Below, piece by piece: positions 39,801-51,739 of a stretch of 64,000 bases of DNA (its first letter is position 1; each line of letters starts with the position of its first letter). This stretch comes from Bostrychus sinensis (lineage: Eukaryota > Chordata > Actinopteri > Gobiiformes > Eleotridae). The translations under genes and the position numbers were made by a program. The DNA lies in contig CM036240.1 of the NCBI GenBank assembly GCA_020698575.1, positions 21,846,711 through 21,910,710 of the forward strand, read 5' to 3'. Under the pieces are notes generated by a model. That model searched no databases. It was not told the DNA's origin and saw nothing but the letters and a program-made list of their open reading frames with translations.

Positions 39801-42800
39801 TTGCCTCTTGAAGGTTAGACGGTAGCTAGAGAAGATACATACTGTGTTCTTAGGACGGGAAAAGCAAAGCATACCAGGCATTTATAAAGAATTAACGCTT
39901 CCTTCACTTTTCAAAACTGAATCGGTGATTTTTGTTAAAATTATTCATGCTGTTAAGAAGGTCTCACCAAAGGAATGTCTGAAATATTGGATTTAAAGAA
40001 ACCTCCTTAATATAATGCATCATGACATGGAAAGCTTTACATATGCCCATGTGACTTGCCTTTATGTTTACTGGGACTTGAACTCTAACATTTGGTTCAT
40101 TGTAAACATTATGCGTCAACATGGCAGTGTAACAACTTGCATTTAAAACTGCACATGTGCTGTGTTTCTTAAATATTTTATATTACAGAATATTTTAAAT
40201 ATTCTGTATTTCTTTAATGTAATGTACATTTATTTTTTATTTTTTTATTGAAACATTATTTTACCAGTTTTGAGCATTGAAGAGTCCCTTAAGATAAATA
40301 TTATTTTTTTACTTCCTTATCTAACTTTTTAACTTCTGGTCTTGATTAGGAGTCATTCAGCAGTGCAGAAGCTGCTAAGGCAGAAGAGCCTTTTGAGATG
40401 AGTCTATAGAATAGAGTCCATTCCTTAGAGTGAGACCAAATTGATCATTCTAAACTTTGAGAAATCAGAAATTGGAAGCGTTAATTTTAAGGCGACAAGT
40501 AATGTGCAACAAATTATTGTGTGAATTTTACTTTTTTGTTTTTCAAATCTTTTGATTGTTTATGAAATGTTTAATGTGTACTAGTTCTTGAAATGTTTCT
40601 TTTTGCACAATTATTTAGCTCAAATGCAGGGAGATCACCATTTACACAATGAATGTCCAAACAGTAAACTTTTACCTGTGGAAGTAAATGTCACTGTAAA
40701 CCAAAATTAATTCAAAATTAATTAAAGTCATTATTCATTTAGCACACATGAGATATTCATAACAAACTGTTGCTTGTCTCTGACATGGTAATAATTGTCA
40801 GTAGAAACTTTGGCCGGAAGCCAAGTTCTATTACAAAGACATGCTGTTTGCTTGGGGAAACTAATTTTGCTGTACCATTATGGTCTAAACAAGTAAACTT
40901 TTGTGACATAATTAACTTATTAGAGGAAAAAATGCATAGTTAAGCTGAAAAGCACCTATTGGCTTCAACCTTAGTTAGCTGACATTTATTTGAGTACATT
41001 TGCTTATGCATTAGTACGCCTATGTTTTTTTTTTTAGAAATTACAACTTTTAGCTACCACCTCATACATGACAAATATAAATAGTGTTTTCTAGACAAAC
41101 AGACATTGCTTTCATACAAGACACTTTAAATGTGACAGTTGTCACAGTACTGTTTACTCATTCATTTTGTCTCTTCAAATCACCTTATATACCTACTGCA
41201 GCTTGACATGGTTAACACAACTGTATTTTATGCACAATAAGACATTCTTTGGAAATTGAAGAATCCTGCATTTTTCTAGTGCAAATCTTTTTCTAATTTT
41301 TCACATAAGCAAAAACTCAACTTTCTTTGACTTTGACTGCTCAGAAGACTCTTGGATTTCTTGAGCTTGAAGATAATATTTCCTTATCATCTTTGCTGAT
41401 CTTAAAGCATCAAGTCTGCTTTTCAGTATTGGTCTACATGAAGAGACTACCCTTTTCCTTCTTCAAATCCTCCAGAAGAAACCAACAATCTTTTTAGGCC
41501 CTTTTTAAATATTTTTGTAACTTAAAATCATTAATGATGCCCAACATGTTCAATTTAAAGAATTCACTTTTTTTTAAAAGTCTTGTCTTTTTGCAGCTCT
41601 ATCTTGATACATCATTTATCTTTTATTTGTACATCAGAAGAACTGCTTCAACTTGTTTCTTAAAACTCTTGTGTCCTTTAGCGTCTGCAAAAACTTTCTT
41701 CATATATTTTTTCTCAAAAGAAACATAATGCCATGCACAAGATTTTTTGCATTGTTATTATTTATGCCTTCAGTTGTCTTAACCATGTCATGTCTTGTTA
41801 CAGTAATGTTTCCTGTTTGGGAACTGATATTCTCAAATTCAAATGATCCAAAGGGATCAGTCGTCATTTTCTCAAAGATGACGAAGAGGATGTGGCAGGA
41901 CAGTTCAGGACAGGTTATGTTTGTACATCTGTGTGCGTGTGTCCATCTGTGTGTGAGTGTTTGAGATTATGTGTGTGTCTGTCTGAGTGAGCCTGGCCTT
42001 TTAATTGTCTGTCTATGTGTTTCAAACAGGAGATGTGGGTTTTTGACACTTGTTCTTTTTGTGCAGTATGAGGAATGCCAGTGGGCTGACTGCTGCTGAC
42101 CTGGCCCACGCCCAGGGCTTCCAGGAGTGTGCCGAGATTCTGTCCAATGCCCAGAACTTCCAACAAAATATGGCCCTATCCCAAAATGGGCCTTTTGTGA
42201 ATGGCACAGCCCAGAACGGGCGCCACAATCACCCCTCTGTCCAGGGACGCCGCTTCTTGAATGGCGCTCCAAACAGAAAGAGATCATTTGATGGCACTGA
42301 AGCAAACCCAGTGAAAAAAGCAAGACCCAATGGTAGGTCATTCATCTAATTTTAATAAATTGAACTGCAACAAAAATTTTGTTGCTAAGGGAATTTTTAG
42401 GCCTTGTGTGTTTGGTATCTTGGTTAGTTTTGGAGATTTGAAAACATTAATGAATGTATTTGGTCATAGGTCTGGGCATGGCGCCAGAATATCTTAACGG
42501 GAATGAGCCACTGGGTGGCGCTCAAGATGTTCAGATGGAAAGCACAAACATGGAGTTGTCTACTACTATAATCCCAGGTGGGCCAGGACCCTTAGCATTA
42601 GAGCTAAATGGGTTTGCAGCAGCACAGAGGCCAGGGCCCATGGATGAGTGTGAGGACTTTAAAGGCCAAGACAGTGCATGCCCACCAACTAAAGAGCAGG
42701 AAGTTATTACTGTGGCATCAATGCAAACGCACTGTCACTTCACAAATTCATATGCTTACTTGTAGAGGGCCTTGTACCTTGTATGTATGTTTCCGGTATC

Positions 42801-44413
42801 TGTTTGGTGTTGCTGGGCTATGTTTTTGCGTAATATATGCAAAATTGTTTGTTTTGGTTGATGATAAGTTACATTGAAAAAATATAAAGGTGTGTACATG
42901 TACCTAAACCACAAATCAAGTATTGATCATTTTAAGTTAAACTTAAGTTTGTTGTAATCACGTTTTATGATACTGTAAAGGGATCAGTTTTGTTTTGCAC
43001 AATTAATTTAAAAAGAATCATTGCCTTACTACATTTTTTTAAATGATACACCAAGGAGTGTTTCTCAACTTGTGTCTGTAGTTTTTATATTTTATATCTC
43101 TACCAAGCTCTTTATAAATTAGTATAACATTTTTTCCTCCAGATAATACTTAGATGGAACAAACATTTACTATTTAACAATTTCCTAAAGCCAGTTCCAT
43201 GTCATATGTATGTAGCTAGTTAAGTATAAATCATTATCCATTATGCAGCATTTTTAGAAGGAGCATCAAAAGATGAGCAAAGCTAAAACTGAAAGACTGG
43301 GAATTTATGTAACTTTGTAATCATTTTTGTGTAATTAGTTTGTTGGTAAAGTGAGTGTTTCCCATGAGTTAGAGAGGGATTTATGTGTTTTAAACTTGCA
43401 CTTTGGCGTTATGTGATGACCTTGATTTGGATAGGGCAGTTAACTTTTTTTGTACTCTTGGTTATGAATAACCAATATAGCTGCAAATATGTGCATGGAT
43501 TTCTACAAATTTCAAGCCTTCCCACATTTAGCTATATTAAATGAATTGTTTCTTGATTTTGACTTTTGTAGCAGTTTTTCATGTTGCTTTTGTCTAGGTG
43601 GTGTGTGCTAATTTGTTTTATAAATGTCAGTGTTTAAGTGCTGCATATTTTGAATATGGATTGTCTAGAGCTTTGCATTAGGAAGGTTCTGTTTTGTAAT
43701 GGCTATGTACAGTAAAATAATTAAACATGAAACATTTGTCAGAATTGTGACTGTGGTGGACTGTTTTTTTTTTTTTTTTTTTTTTTTTCTGTGCGTGATT
43801 TTAAATTATTCATCAGTTGTCACTTACTAAGCGCATACCATTGCCAATGTGAAGTAGTTCGTTCACCAGTATGCCCACAGCCCTGAGGACACATTGCTCA
43901 CAAAAACTTAAAAAAGTACCACTGCAAACAACTAGGTTACTGTGTCATAAAACATCTCCAAATAAGGATCTGACCTATTTAAAATAAGGTCTTGGGTCAG
44001 AACTTGTGGAATTGCATAAGGCCATGGAATGTATTGCGCAATTTATCACTGTAAATGATTAAATTATTGAAACTGTAAATAAATGAGTAAGAGTTCGGTT
44101 TACCTTGTGACTCAGGAATTGTGCAAAACAATTTTTTTTTTTTTATGGTATTCTTCAGAGAGGCAGATTTAATATTAATACTCACTATTTGTTTGCAGTG
44201 ACAAGTGAAAGGCCGTTTACCATAAATGGTCACAGCCAACCTGAACTTCCATTTGAGTGTGATCCAGCAGCAGAAGTCAAACATACCCACAGTGATTTGC
44301 TTGAGATCAATGGCACAGCAGGCAGCCAGGTGGAGCACCAGAAGTCTGTGACGGCAGAGCAACTGTATGACCATGCATTTTTCAGCACCATGCTTCTTTA
44401 CCATGGATCCTAA
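33803..44413 (+). CDS. ankrd10: Ankyrin repeat domain-containing protein 10, 343 aa
   Basis: Orthologue of ANKRD10, a poorly characterised, probably nuclear ankyrin protein. Coding exons: 33803-34000, 34657-34809, 35511-35602, 42067-42332, 42470-42577, 44199-44413. All are GT-AG and in phase (1032 nt including the stop). The N terminus SAGLESGFSSEE resembles the human start. Ankyrin repeats follow: FPLHRACRDGD, YGWTPIHWAAHFGK, TPTHIAAFGGHPDCLLWLL, TPIHKAARAGSLDCINALL and NASGLTAADLA. The C-terminal half is low-complexity with a basic NRKRS...KKARP stretch, a likely nuclear signal, and ends LLYHGS. Intron 3 is 6.5 kb. The exon 5 donor (CAG/GTGGGC at 42577) can be bypassed, giving another 3' end. 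Length is below my recollection of the human protein (about 420 aa). Confidence 0.93.
35603..42066. other. ankrd10 intron 3, no gene confirmed
   Basis: A 6.5-kb AT-rich intron. No exon with homology was found. Minus-strand stretches at 38320-38900 and 41330-41900 translate into Lys/Ser-rich, protein-like fragments in shifting frames that I could not assign. They may be a decayed insertion or chance. Confidence 0.4.
42470..42765 (+). CDS. ankrd10: Alternative terminal exon of ankrd10 (intron-retained end)
   Basis: If the donor at 42577/42578 is not used, the frame continues without a stop through 63 further codons to TAG at 42763-42765 (end TNSYAYL). The extra stretch is non-repetitive and ordinary in composition (GGPGPLALELNGFAAAQ, MDECEDFKGQD). 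The isoform would have 66+51 codons from exons 1-2, then exons 3, 4 and this longer exon 5. That the spliced form is canonical is inferred from its conserved LYHGS end. Confidence 0.5.
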
Positions 44414-44720
44414 AACATTTTTTGGCTAATATACAGTGTTGTATGTCTAAGAAAAAAAATAATTTGCCTTCAAATTGACTAAAATGTCTTAATCAAGTGT
44501 TACTCAATGTACATTATGACAGTAATGTTTAAAAAAGGATTATTCAGTGCATTTATTTAGTTTTTGTTTGAAACTATTTTATGTTGTAAATAGCCTCAAC
44601 TTAAAAATGTGTTATGGGGCAGAGTTGCTGTGTTTCATTTTGATACCAGTTGTGAATTTTCGTTATAGTTAATGTAATTGTGAGTTTATTTAATACTAAT
44701 AAATAAATGCAATTAAAAGC
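44414..44720 (+). terminator. ankrd10: ankrd10 3' UTR and polyadenylation signals
   Basis: Two overlapping AATAAA hexamers occur at 44698-44703 and 44702-44707, about 290 nt after the stop of the spliced isoform. Confidence 0.6.
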
Positions 44721-45906
44721 ATTATGCTTCCCTGATTGTCCTATTGAGTTTCTTTGGGAAGTTTGAAAAATAAAATGGTGACATCTCAAGATTTTTAAGG
44801 GCCAATCATGTGAGGTTGACAGAGAGGATGGTAAAATTCTATGGTAGCATTTGCTGCTAAAGATTTAAAATGCAAATATCTTGGCCAGGTTATGGTTAAA
44901 ATCTCTGTAATTACTGGGCCTATTGTCATGAATCAAAAACTGGCACAAAGTTCAAGATCCTCTCTGTCAGAACAAATATACTAAGGTGAAATTATTTCTT
45001 CTCTATTGTTTCAAAAAGTGGTCATATTATTTAATCACACAGGCGTGAGTATTGTCAGTAGATAAGCCACAATATTAATATTGTAAGTTTGTGGACCCAG
45101 TCCCTAATAATAATTAATAATAATAACAAAAAACAACAACAAATAAACAAAACACGTTCAACATTTATGGGTTTTCTGTTCAGTTATTTCTTTAAAAAAA
45201 AAATTTCTAACCCATACAGTAATATTGGCCTCTGCCCTCCATTTGATATTTTAACATCATCAAATTTTAGAACATGAACACAACCTACCCAAGATTCTTT
45301 GACCTGTAAAACGTTTTTTTATAGCAAATCATATTAAAGATGTCCACGTGTCTTGATGTTCTCCTAAACATGTGTAAAAACGGGGCGCAGGGGCTACCTC
45401 CCCTTGATCTCACGTGTCCAAGCCATGGCTGTACACTGTACTGTGTCCCAAGCACGGATGGCTCCTAGTCACCTATGATCAGCCCGACCGTCTGCACAAA
45501 CACTACGTCACACTGACCACGCCCACTGCCAGGCGATTCCATATATAAAGAGGGAGTGAGTGCAAGACTTTATTTTAATTAATGTCATCTAAAATAAATA
45601 AATTGTAATCTGGATAGCTTCGACAGTTGTTATTAATTATTTTCTTGTAACATGACCTTTAAATCTTGCTTAAGAATAAATACTGATGTACATTTTCCCT
45701 TGTTCAGTTAGAAAAAAGTCCCCCCGGTTATGAAGTGGTATCTCCCTGTAAACCAAACTGGGCTAACCAGAGTGCTGGGATTAACGAAACCAATCGGGGC
45801 TAAAGGGAGCGGGTGGTGTCAAGTAACTAGTCAACACAGCACAACATTTTGATAAAAACAAGCGCCGCTCATTTAGTTTTGTTGTTAATACACTTTACAT
45901 TAAACC
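44721..45906 (+). promoter_or_regulatory. ube2a: ankrd10-ube2a spacer with ube2a promoter
   Basis: The spacer holds two promoter-like clusters. The distal one has TACGTCA (45504-45510), CCACGCCCAC (45517-45526) and a TATATAAAG box (45542-45550). The proximal one has CCAAT (45790-45794), 113 bp before the ube2a ATG. Which one sets the ube2a start cannot be decided from sequence. Confidence 0.45.
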
Positions 45907-48900
45907 ATGTCTACCCCGGCTAGAAGAAGACTTATGAGAGATTTCAAAAGGTAAGCTGTCAAAATAATTACTCGACAGTATCGACAGCGGTAATGTTAGC
46001 TACCCATGATTTACCAGAAATGCTAGCAATAGCATAGCATCCTTTTGCTTGTCATAATGATAAATATACGAAAAATATAGATTGTACTGATTGACAAATT
46101 ATAAGATAACTTAGTATATTCAAGCTACCCCGAAAAGTTGATCTTTCGTGCTCAGTTGCAGCTTTTAAAACCAGTTTTATTTACCGTTTGAACACATTGT
46201 CTTGGCCAGTGCCTATTAGCAGGTCGGTCCACGTATTGTTATTGCTCAGAGAACTACCAAAAAATGTTTTCCTTGAACGTTAGGTAAATGCTCGGGGAAG
46301 TATAAAACGTATCTTGACCCTTTTCTCTTACGCAAGCTAATGTTACAAGAAATATTGGGTTTGACATTAGCTTTTGACGTTGTAACCTATCTGAAGAAAA
46401 AATGTGACTAAATTTTACGCCAGGCAATTGTGTTTAGATGTATTTTACCTAACAGTTTTTTTTTCCAAAGGCATAATAATTTACATTATGGAAGTACAGA
46501 CAACATTTGTACAGGTGCATTCAGATGGGATCATGTTACCATAAGTCAGTCAATAGAGACTTTACCTTGGGGGTGGGGTGGGGGGGGGGGGGGTTCAGTG
46601 CTTAAAATATTTAGTTTAACAGCACATATTGCATTTTCAGCATGTTAATGTTATTTTTAAAGGTTACAAGAGGACCCTCCAGCTGGTGTTAGTGGAGCTC
46701 CATCTGAAAACAACATCATGGTGTGGAATGCTGTCATTTTTGGGTGAGTTATTGATACATTCACAATGCAAATGCATGTCTTTTCATCTTTTTATTTATG
46801 TGTCTTGATTTATGTTACAGTCCAGAGGGCACACCCTTTGAAGATGGTGAGAATTTTACGCCATCATTACTCATTATGAATTCATGATATGATATATTCA
46901 TTCCTTTTAATGAGAATTGCCCTTAAGTACATTTTAGAGTATATTTTTGTGTTTTATTTCTATCCAGGTACATTTAAACTCATTGTAGAGTTCACAGAAG
47001 AATATCCCAATAAACCACCTACTGTACGATTTGTGTCAAAGATGTTTCATCCAAATGGTATAAAGCAACTTTCTTTGTTGAACTAAGATTTGACCAAATG
47101 TAATGATGATGATCAAGGTGTTAACAGTGCATTTATTTTATGTTCAGTCTATGCAGATGGAAGTATATGCTTGGATATTCTACAAAATCGCTGGAGCCCT
47201 ACTTATGATGTTTCTTCTATTCTTACATCCATTCAGGTAAAAACTCCAATACATGTCATGCTGTAATTGTTGAATGTCCTATGATGTGGGGAAATATTTG
47301 GTTGATTGAATTTATTTACCTTCAAACATACAGTGATAATTATTTGACCCCCTGCTGATTTTGTATGTTTACTTCCTTACAAAGAAAATAACAGTATAGA
47401 ATTTTTTTATGGTAGGTAAAATTGTCAGTCAGAGTCTAAAAAATACACAAAAATCACCACCATCCACCATTTTCCCATTGCATTGTGGGAAATAATTCCC
47501 ATAATATAACATTGTAGCCCAGCCCTTTTAGGGCTTTAAGTGGAAGAACGTGAGTTTTCTGTGTGATTTTCTGCCTGTTTTTGTAAAGGCACAAAAAGTA
47601 AAAACCCATCAAAATTTGTGTTAGGGCTAATATGTGACCTAGCAGGGGGCGGTAATCCCTGCACAAACAAAAAAATAGCATTTTTAAATAGAAACTAATG
47701 CATGTTTTATTTACAAATATGTTGGAATCAAGTGAACAAACTGGCATTTAGAGGGTTGAAAAATAAAAATGAATTCATTTTTGTTTTGTATATTGAGGAC
47801 AGGGGTTAATGACCAAAAAAAAAAACAGTTTTTGTCTTTGTTTTTAAATGTGACAAAGTGACCTAAAAATACTTTTAAAAAAATAAATAAAAATCAAATT
47901 CCCCCTTTCAAACATTTGCTGAGGGTTAAGAAAGTACTACTAATCTCAATTAACAGTATGTATGTTAAAAGAAACTCATGTTAGAGAATCAATTTCTTTG
48001 ATTCAAACTAGAGCCCGACTAATATGTTTTTTTTTTTTTTTTTGAGACCGATGCTGATACCGATATTAAGTAACAAAAAAATACAGATATCAATATTACC
48101 AATACCAATAATTTTCTAATGGGCTATATCGGCTCGCCGATATATTGTTCGGGCTCTAATTCAAACCTCTCCACAACCAAACATAGAGGTGGACACATTC
48201 TGTTTAGCCTTCTCTGAGTCATTCAGGTGTTCACTGGTAAACTTCAGATGTTTCTTGAGCAGGGAGACCTTGCAAGCTCTGAACAATCTCAGTCCATTAT
48301 GGGGAAGTGCGTCAGTGGTTTCTTGTTCACCAAGCTTTTTGATGGTCTTGTGTCCCATTCCCGCCTTGTGCAGGTGTCAGAGGTTCTGCTAGACTTTTAT
48401 TTTGTCGGTCAGTTTGGCCAGCAGTGTTTGAAAATTCTAGCCATTAATGAGATCTACCGGCTATACATCTAAATAATAGAATAACAATCATGTCCAAACT
48501 CGTGACTGAATCAGTAATATAAAACAGTCATTCAACTTTTATTTTAGTCCTGGGGAGAATGAAGTGTGCGCTCTGGGCACTAGTGCAAGGTGACTTAAAT
48601 ACTAATGATGGATGTTTAATTAGCCTACAGTGCACTAACATTGAGCTTGTTTTAACACAAGAAGAATTGAACATAAAACAGATGCGGCCACAGGGCAACT
48701 TCTGGCACAAGTCTGCGCGCATGGTTCGCATGAGGAGCGACCCAGTCCAGTTCTCCACGATTACTCCAGAGCCATACGTTGCAGCAATGTCTATAAGTCC
48801 TGCTCTATAGCAGCGTCAGTGCTAGTTTTAGCTCTCAACCTGTAGTGACCTGTGGCGCGTAAATGCGTATTGGAGGCTGGAGGCGTATCCTCCTGCACCG

Positions 48901-50734
48901 CGCGCAGCGCTCCATGAGCGAGATGTGCCTTTGCTGCTAAAATAATTGTTGAAGCACATAGCACTGAAGACGCCAAAAAGAACCACTCAACCCAGTGGCG
49001 CTTTGCTGTGGCACGCGGAGCCAGGCTTTGGCACGTTCCTGAGCGGGTCAGGGCACAGAGAAACTTCCCAGGGACACACCATGGAGACCGCTTCAGTTTG
49101 CCTTAGGGCTGGGTTTTTTTAGATTAATTCGAATTTGTAAGGCAGGTCGACTTGTTTAAATGAAAATCAATTTAAAAAAAAAAAATGTCACCAGCGCTCT
49201 GGGCTCCCGTAGTTCATAGTGGGTAGGTCCGCCCTCCCTGCGCGCTAGAGGTACACAAACAACATGGCAGTGAGCAGGGAAGAACTCGTTCCTAAGAAAG
49301 GCACAGTGTCGTCAGTTGTGTGGAATTGGTTCGGGTTTGCGGCGTCAGACAGAGCACAAACAGCGGCCCGCTGCAAAGTCAGTCCCTACAGGATTTTGCG
49401 ATCGCAACTATTAACGCAAAATCAAGCATACCCCGTGAATTCAACAAACCCCGCAAATTCAGCGCGACCCTGCAACTTTGTCCAAACTCCGCAACTATCT
49501 CAGCAGCAGCGCACTGGTAATGCGCGGTGGGGGGTTGAGCCACAGACAAAGCGGCGTGGAGGTGCGATGCGGAGCAGCGTGGAGCTATAGCGCGGAGATC
49601 GAGCGCACATGAGGTTGCAGGTGCTCAGCAGCAGTGTGGATGGGACTTAAGGAGGAGATGAATGCGGTGCTTTCTAGTTTTGTCTGGTGTCACTCTGAAA
49701 AGCTGTCTGTGTTGCCATGGTGATATAGTTGCCTAAAAAGTTGAATGGGCAACGTATTTAGACAACAATGAAGTTTGAGGTCATTGTTCTTTAAACGTTA
49801 ATGTTTCAGGCTAATAACCTTCCTGAAAACCTAGCACAGCAAACTTCCTCTGTTTTTAATAACTGGATGTTCTACAGCACACAACAGGAATCACCAGAGA
49901 AGATCTGAGAGAAACAGAATCAGAATCAGCTGCAGGAGCCCCAAAAAACAGCCTAATAACACAGCAATATCATTTTAAAAACTTGGCCTGTTCAGGTATA
50001 CAGGTTTTTAATTAGTTGACAGTTGACATGTGATGTAACAAACGCATTTGAACAAAAAAACAAAACAACACTTTTTTGTACAGCTGGCTTCTGCTGCTGT
50101 CCCAGTTCAGAACTAAGTACAGAGCTGCTCATAATATGCCGTATTCTGGTTTATGAAAAAAAAAAACGGCAAGAATCCATGTTCATTGGTGCCGCTTATG
50201 TCCCGCCCTTCGTTTCTCAGATTGGTTGCTCCGCCTGTCATTGTTCCACTTCAGAAACAAAACTAATTTGTGTGGTTCATGCTCACATAGTCTAGTGTGG
50301 GGGTCAGAATTCTTGCTGGTTCATAGAGGATCAAATAGTTGCTTAACTCAATCAAATGCACATCAGTTCATAAGTTATGTTTCCTGGATTTTATTTCTCT
50401 GTTGAAATAAAACCATACCATAACAATTCTTGACTATTTTCTTTGTAGGGGAGTAAACTTGAAAAATCAGCAGGGGATCAAATAATTATTTCTGCCACTA
50501 TAGGTCATTAGTAACTGGATTTCTCTACAGTTGAGTAGTTAGGTGTGAGTAATCAAAATTAAAGGATGTTTAATGCCTGTTTTTTTTGTTTTTTTTTCTG
50601 TCTAGTCTCTGCTTGATGAACCAAATCCCAACAGTCCAGCCAACAGTCAGGCAGCTCAGCTTTACCAGGAGAACAAGCGGGAGTACGAGAAGCGTGTGTC
50701 TGCTATTGTCGAACAAAGTTGGAGGGATAGTTGA
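45907..50734 (+). CDS. ube2a: Ubiquitin-conjugating enzyme E2 A (RAD6A), 152 aa
   Basis: E2 enzyme. In the known family it works with RNF20/40 on histone H2B and with RAD18 on PCNA. Coding exons: 45907-45950, 46663-46743, 46821-46846, 46968-47057, 47148-47236, 50606-50734, all GT-AG and in phase (459 nt). The product is 152 residues, exactly the family length. It begins MSTPARRRLMRDFKR and has the HPN motif (FHPN, 77-80) and catalytic Cys88 in SICLDIL. IMVWNAVIFG, FTEEYPN and RFVSKMF assign it to UBE2A rather than UBE2B. The last residues are WRDS, whereas I recall mammalian UBE2A ending in Cys. Intron 5 is 3.4 kb, almost all transposon. The gene lies tail-to-tail with ing1. Confidence 0.96.
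46569..46593 (+). repeat. G-run in ube2a intron 1
   Basis: Runs of 5, 4 and 14 G separated by single T residues, about 70 bp upstream of exon 2. The pattern can form a G-quadruplex in RNA or DNA. It may equally be slippage-prone simple sequence. Confidence 0.7.
48009..48158. mobile_element. hAT-like MITE, 150 bp, with perfect 8-bp duplication
   Basis: TAGAGCCCGA begins the element and its exact complement ends it. ATTCAAAC occurs on both sides (48001-48008 and 48159-48166), a perfect 8-bp target-site duplication. The interior holds poly-T and CCGATA/ATATCGG motifs and has no coding potential. The intact duplication suggests a fairly recent insertion. Confidence 0.88.
48185..48360 (-). pseudogene. 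Tc1-like transposase remnant
   Basis: On the minus strand from 48358, MGHKTIKKLGEQETT matches the conserved start of a fish Tc1-family transposase. After a break the frame resumes with KVSLLKKHLKFTSEHLNDSE, a block that normally lies about 80-100 residues further on. The intervening part and the whole catalytic domain are missing. Confidence 0.65.
49101..49640 (+). pseudogene. hAT transposon fragment with BED-finger start
   Basis: A GGGCTGGG-type end (about 49104) is followed by a G+C-rich stretch and an ATG at 49264. The first 32 codons (SREELVPKKGTVSSVVWNWF, then GFAASD) resemble the start of a BED-zinc-finger hAT transposase, with RCK where the Cys pair should lie. The frame then loses similarity. 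No right end was found. Confidence 0.45.
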
Positions 50735-51385
50735 CCCGACAATCATCATAGCTGTTTTTTTCCATTGTGTGTGCTGGAGTTTTAGTCAAGTACCGCTAAA
50801 GTTTGCCCCCGTATCCTGCCCACACACATTTTTTATTTCAAGCTTTTATGCACTTTACCTCCAATTTCCCCTTAAATACAAAAGTCCTTTTTATTGCCTG
50901 CCATAAGGAATAAATCTTTTTTCACCCAGTTGAAGTCCATCAGGGGAACTGTTCTGATTCTTGCCTTGATAATTTGTCAGCATGGACTAATGGGACATTG
51001 CCTAGCTTTCTGGTGTATTTCACCCTATTTTCACCCCCAGGACTAATTCTTTGGTCTTGGAGGAGCAGTCTGTGAAGTCATGGACCCATCATGCTGTGCT
51101 CCTCAGCTGCTCTGAGTGTGTATTTTCACACAGCTGTTCCCTAGGTTCTATAGCGAACACTTTTCCTATTGGGTTATCTTTAGAGTAACCCAAACGTCAC
51201 TGGTGAATATTACATTGGACATCTTTTACACTCTGTCTTTGCTGTGTTGTGAACTCGTTACATGCATGAAGAGTGTGTTCATATTTTTGTTTAGTACTCG
51301 TGTAAATAAACACGCAACTAAATGTTTATGTACAGATTTTGCACTGGTTGTCCTCATGCCATTTTTCAGCACTTGTAAATAAAAA
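50735..51385 (+). terminator. ube2a: ube2a 3' UTR
   Basis: Follows the stop at 50732-50734. An AATAAA at 51378-51383 is the probable polyadenylation signal. Confidence 0.6.
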
Positions 51386-51479
51386 GCCAATTTCTTCATG
51401 ACATCACATTAATACAGTTCATGGTGCATTGCTTTGTGTGAGTACAAAATCACCCTGTGCATACACAGATCATTCAGAA

Positions 51480-51739
51480 ATGCATTTATTTAATTGAATG
51501 TGTAGAACTGTTGCATGCATGATGAAAACAAGATAAGTGATTTGGTTACATGCAGATTGTGTATTGTTATAAAGGTCATTCTTTGCTAATTTTGAGATGG
51601 GAGTACTTTGGTTCAAAATTGTTTCATTTACAAAAATAACTTTACTGGGACATTTCTGTTTAAACAGCACTGACAGTAAATATACACAAATGAGACTAAG
51701 ACTTTGATACTACAATGTTCATTGAAACAGGTAGTCATG
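51480..51739 (-). terminator. ing1: ing1 3' UTR
   Basis: A minus-strand AATAAA at 51490-51485 lies about 250 nt after the ing1 stop. The ing1 and ube2a signals are only about 100 bp apart, so the two transcripts end tail-to-tail. Confidence 0.6.

Larger units (their letters stand above)
47331..50500. mobile_element. Decayed Tc1-like element carrying nested insertions
   Basis: The left end CAGTGATAATTATTTGACCC (47331-47350) with CCCTGCTGATTTTG after it is mirrored at the right by CAGCAGGGGATCAAATAATT (50469-50488) and CCACTA up to 50500. A TA flanks each side (47329-47330 and 50501-50502). The internal TATGGTAGG-type sequence (47409) is matched by an imperfect complement near 50410. These are the ends of a fish Tc1-like transposon. 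At 3.2 kb it is about twice the usual size, because other elements lie within. Confidence 0.7.

Noticed and set aside
50023..50295. 90-codon plus-strand frame in ube2a intron 5
   Set aside because: Lies within the transposon nest and has no recognisable protein family.
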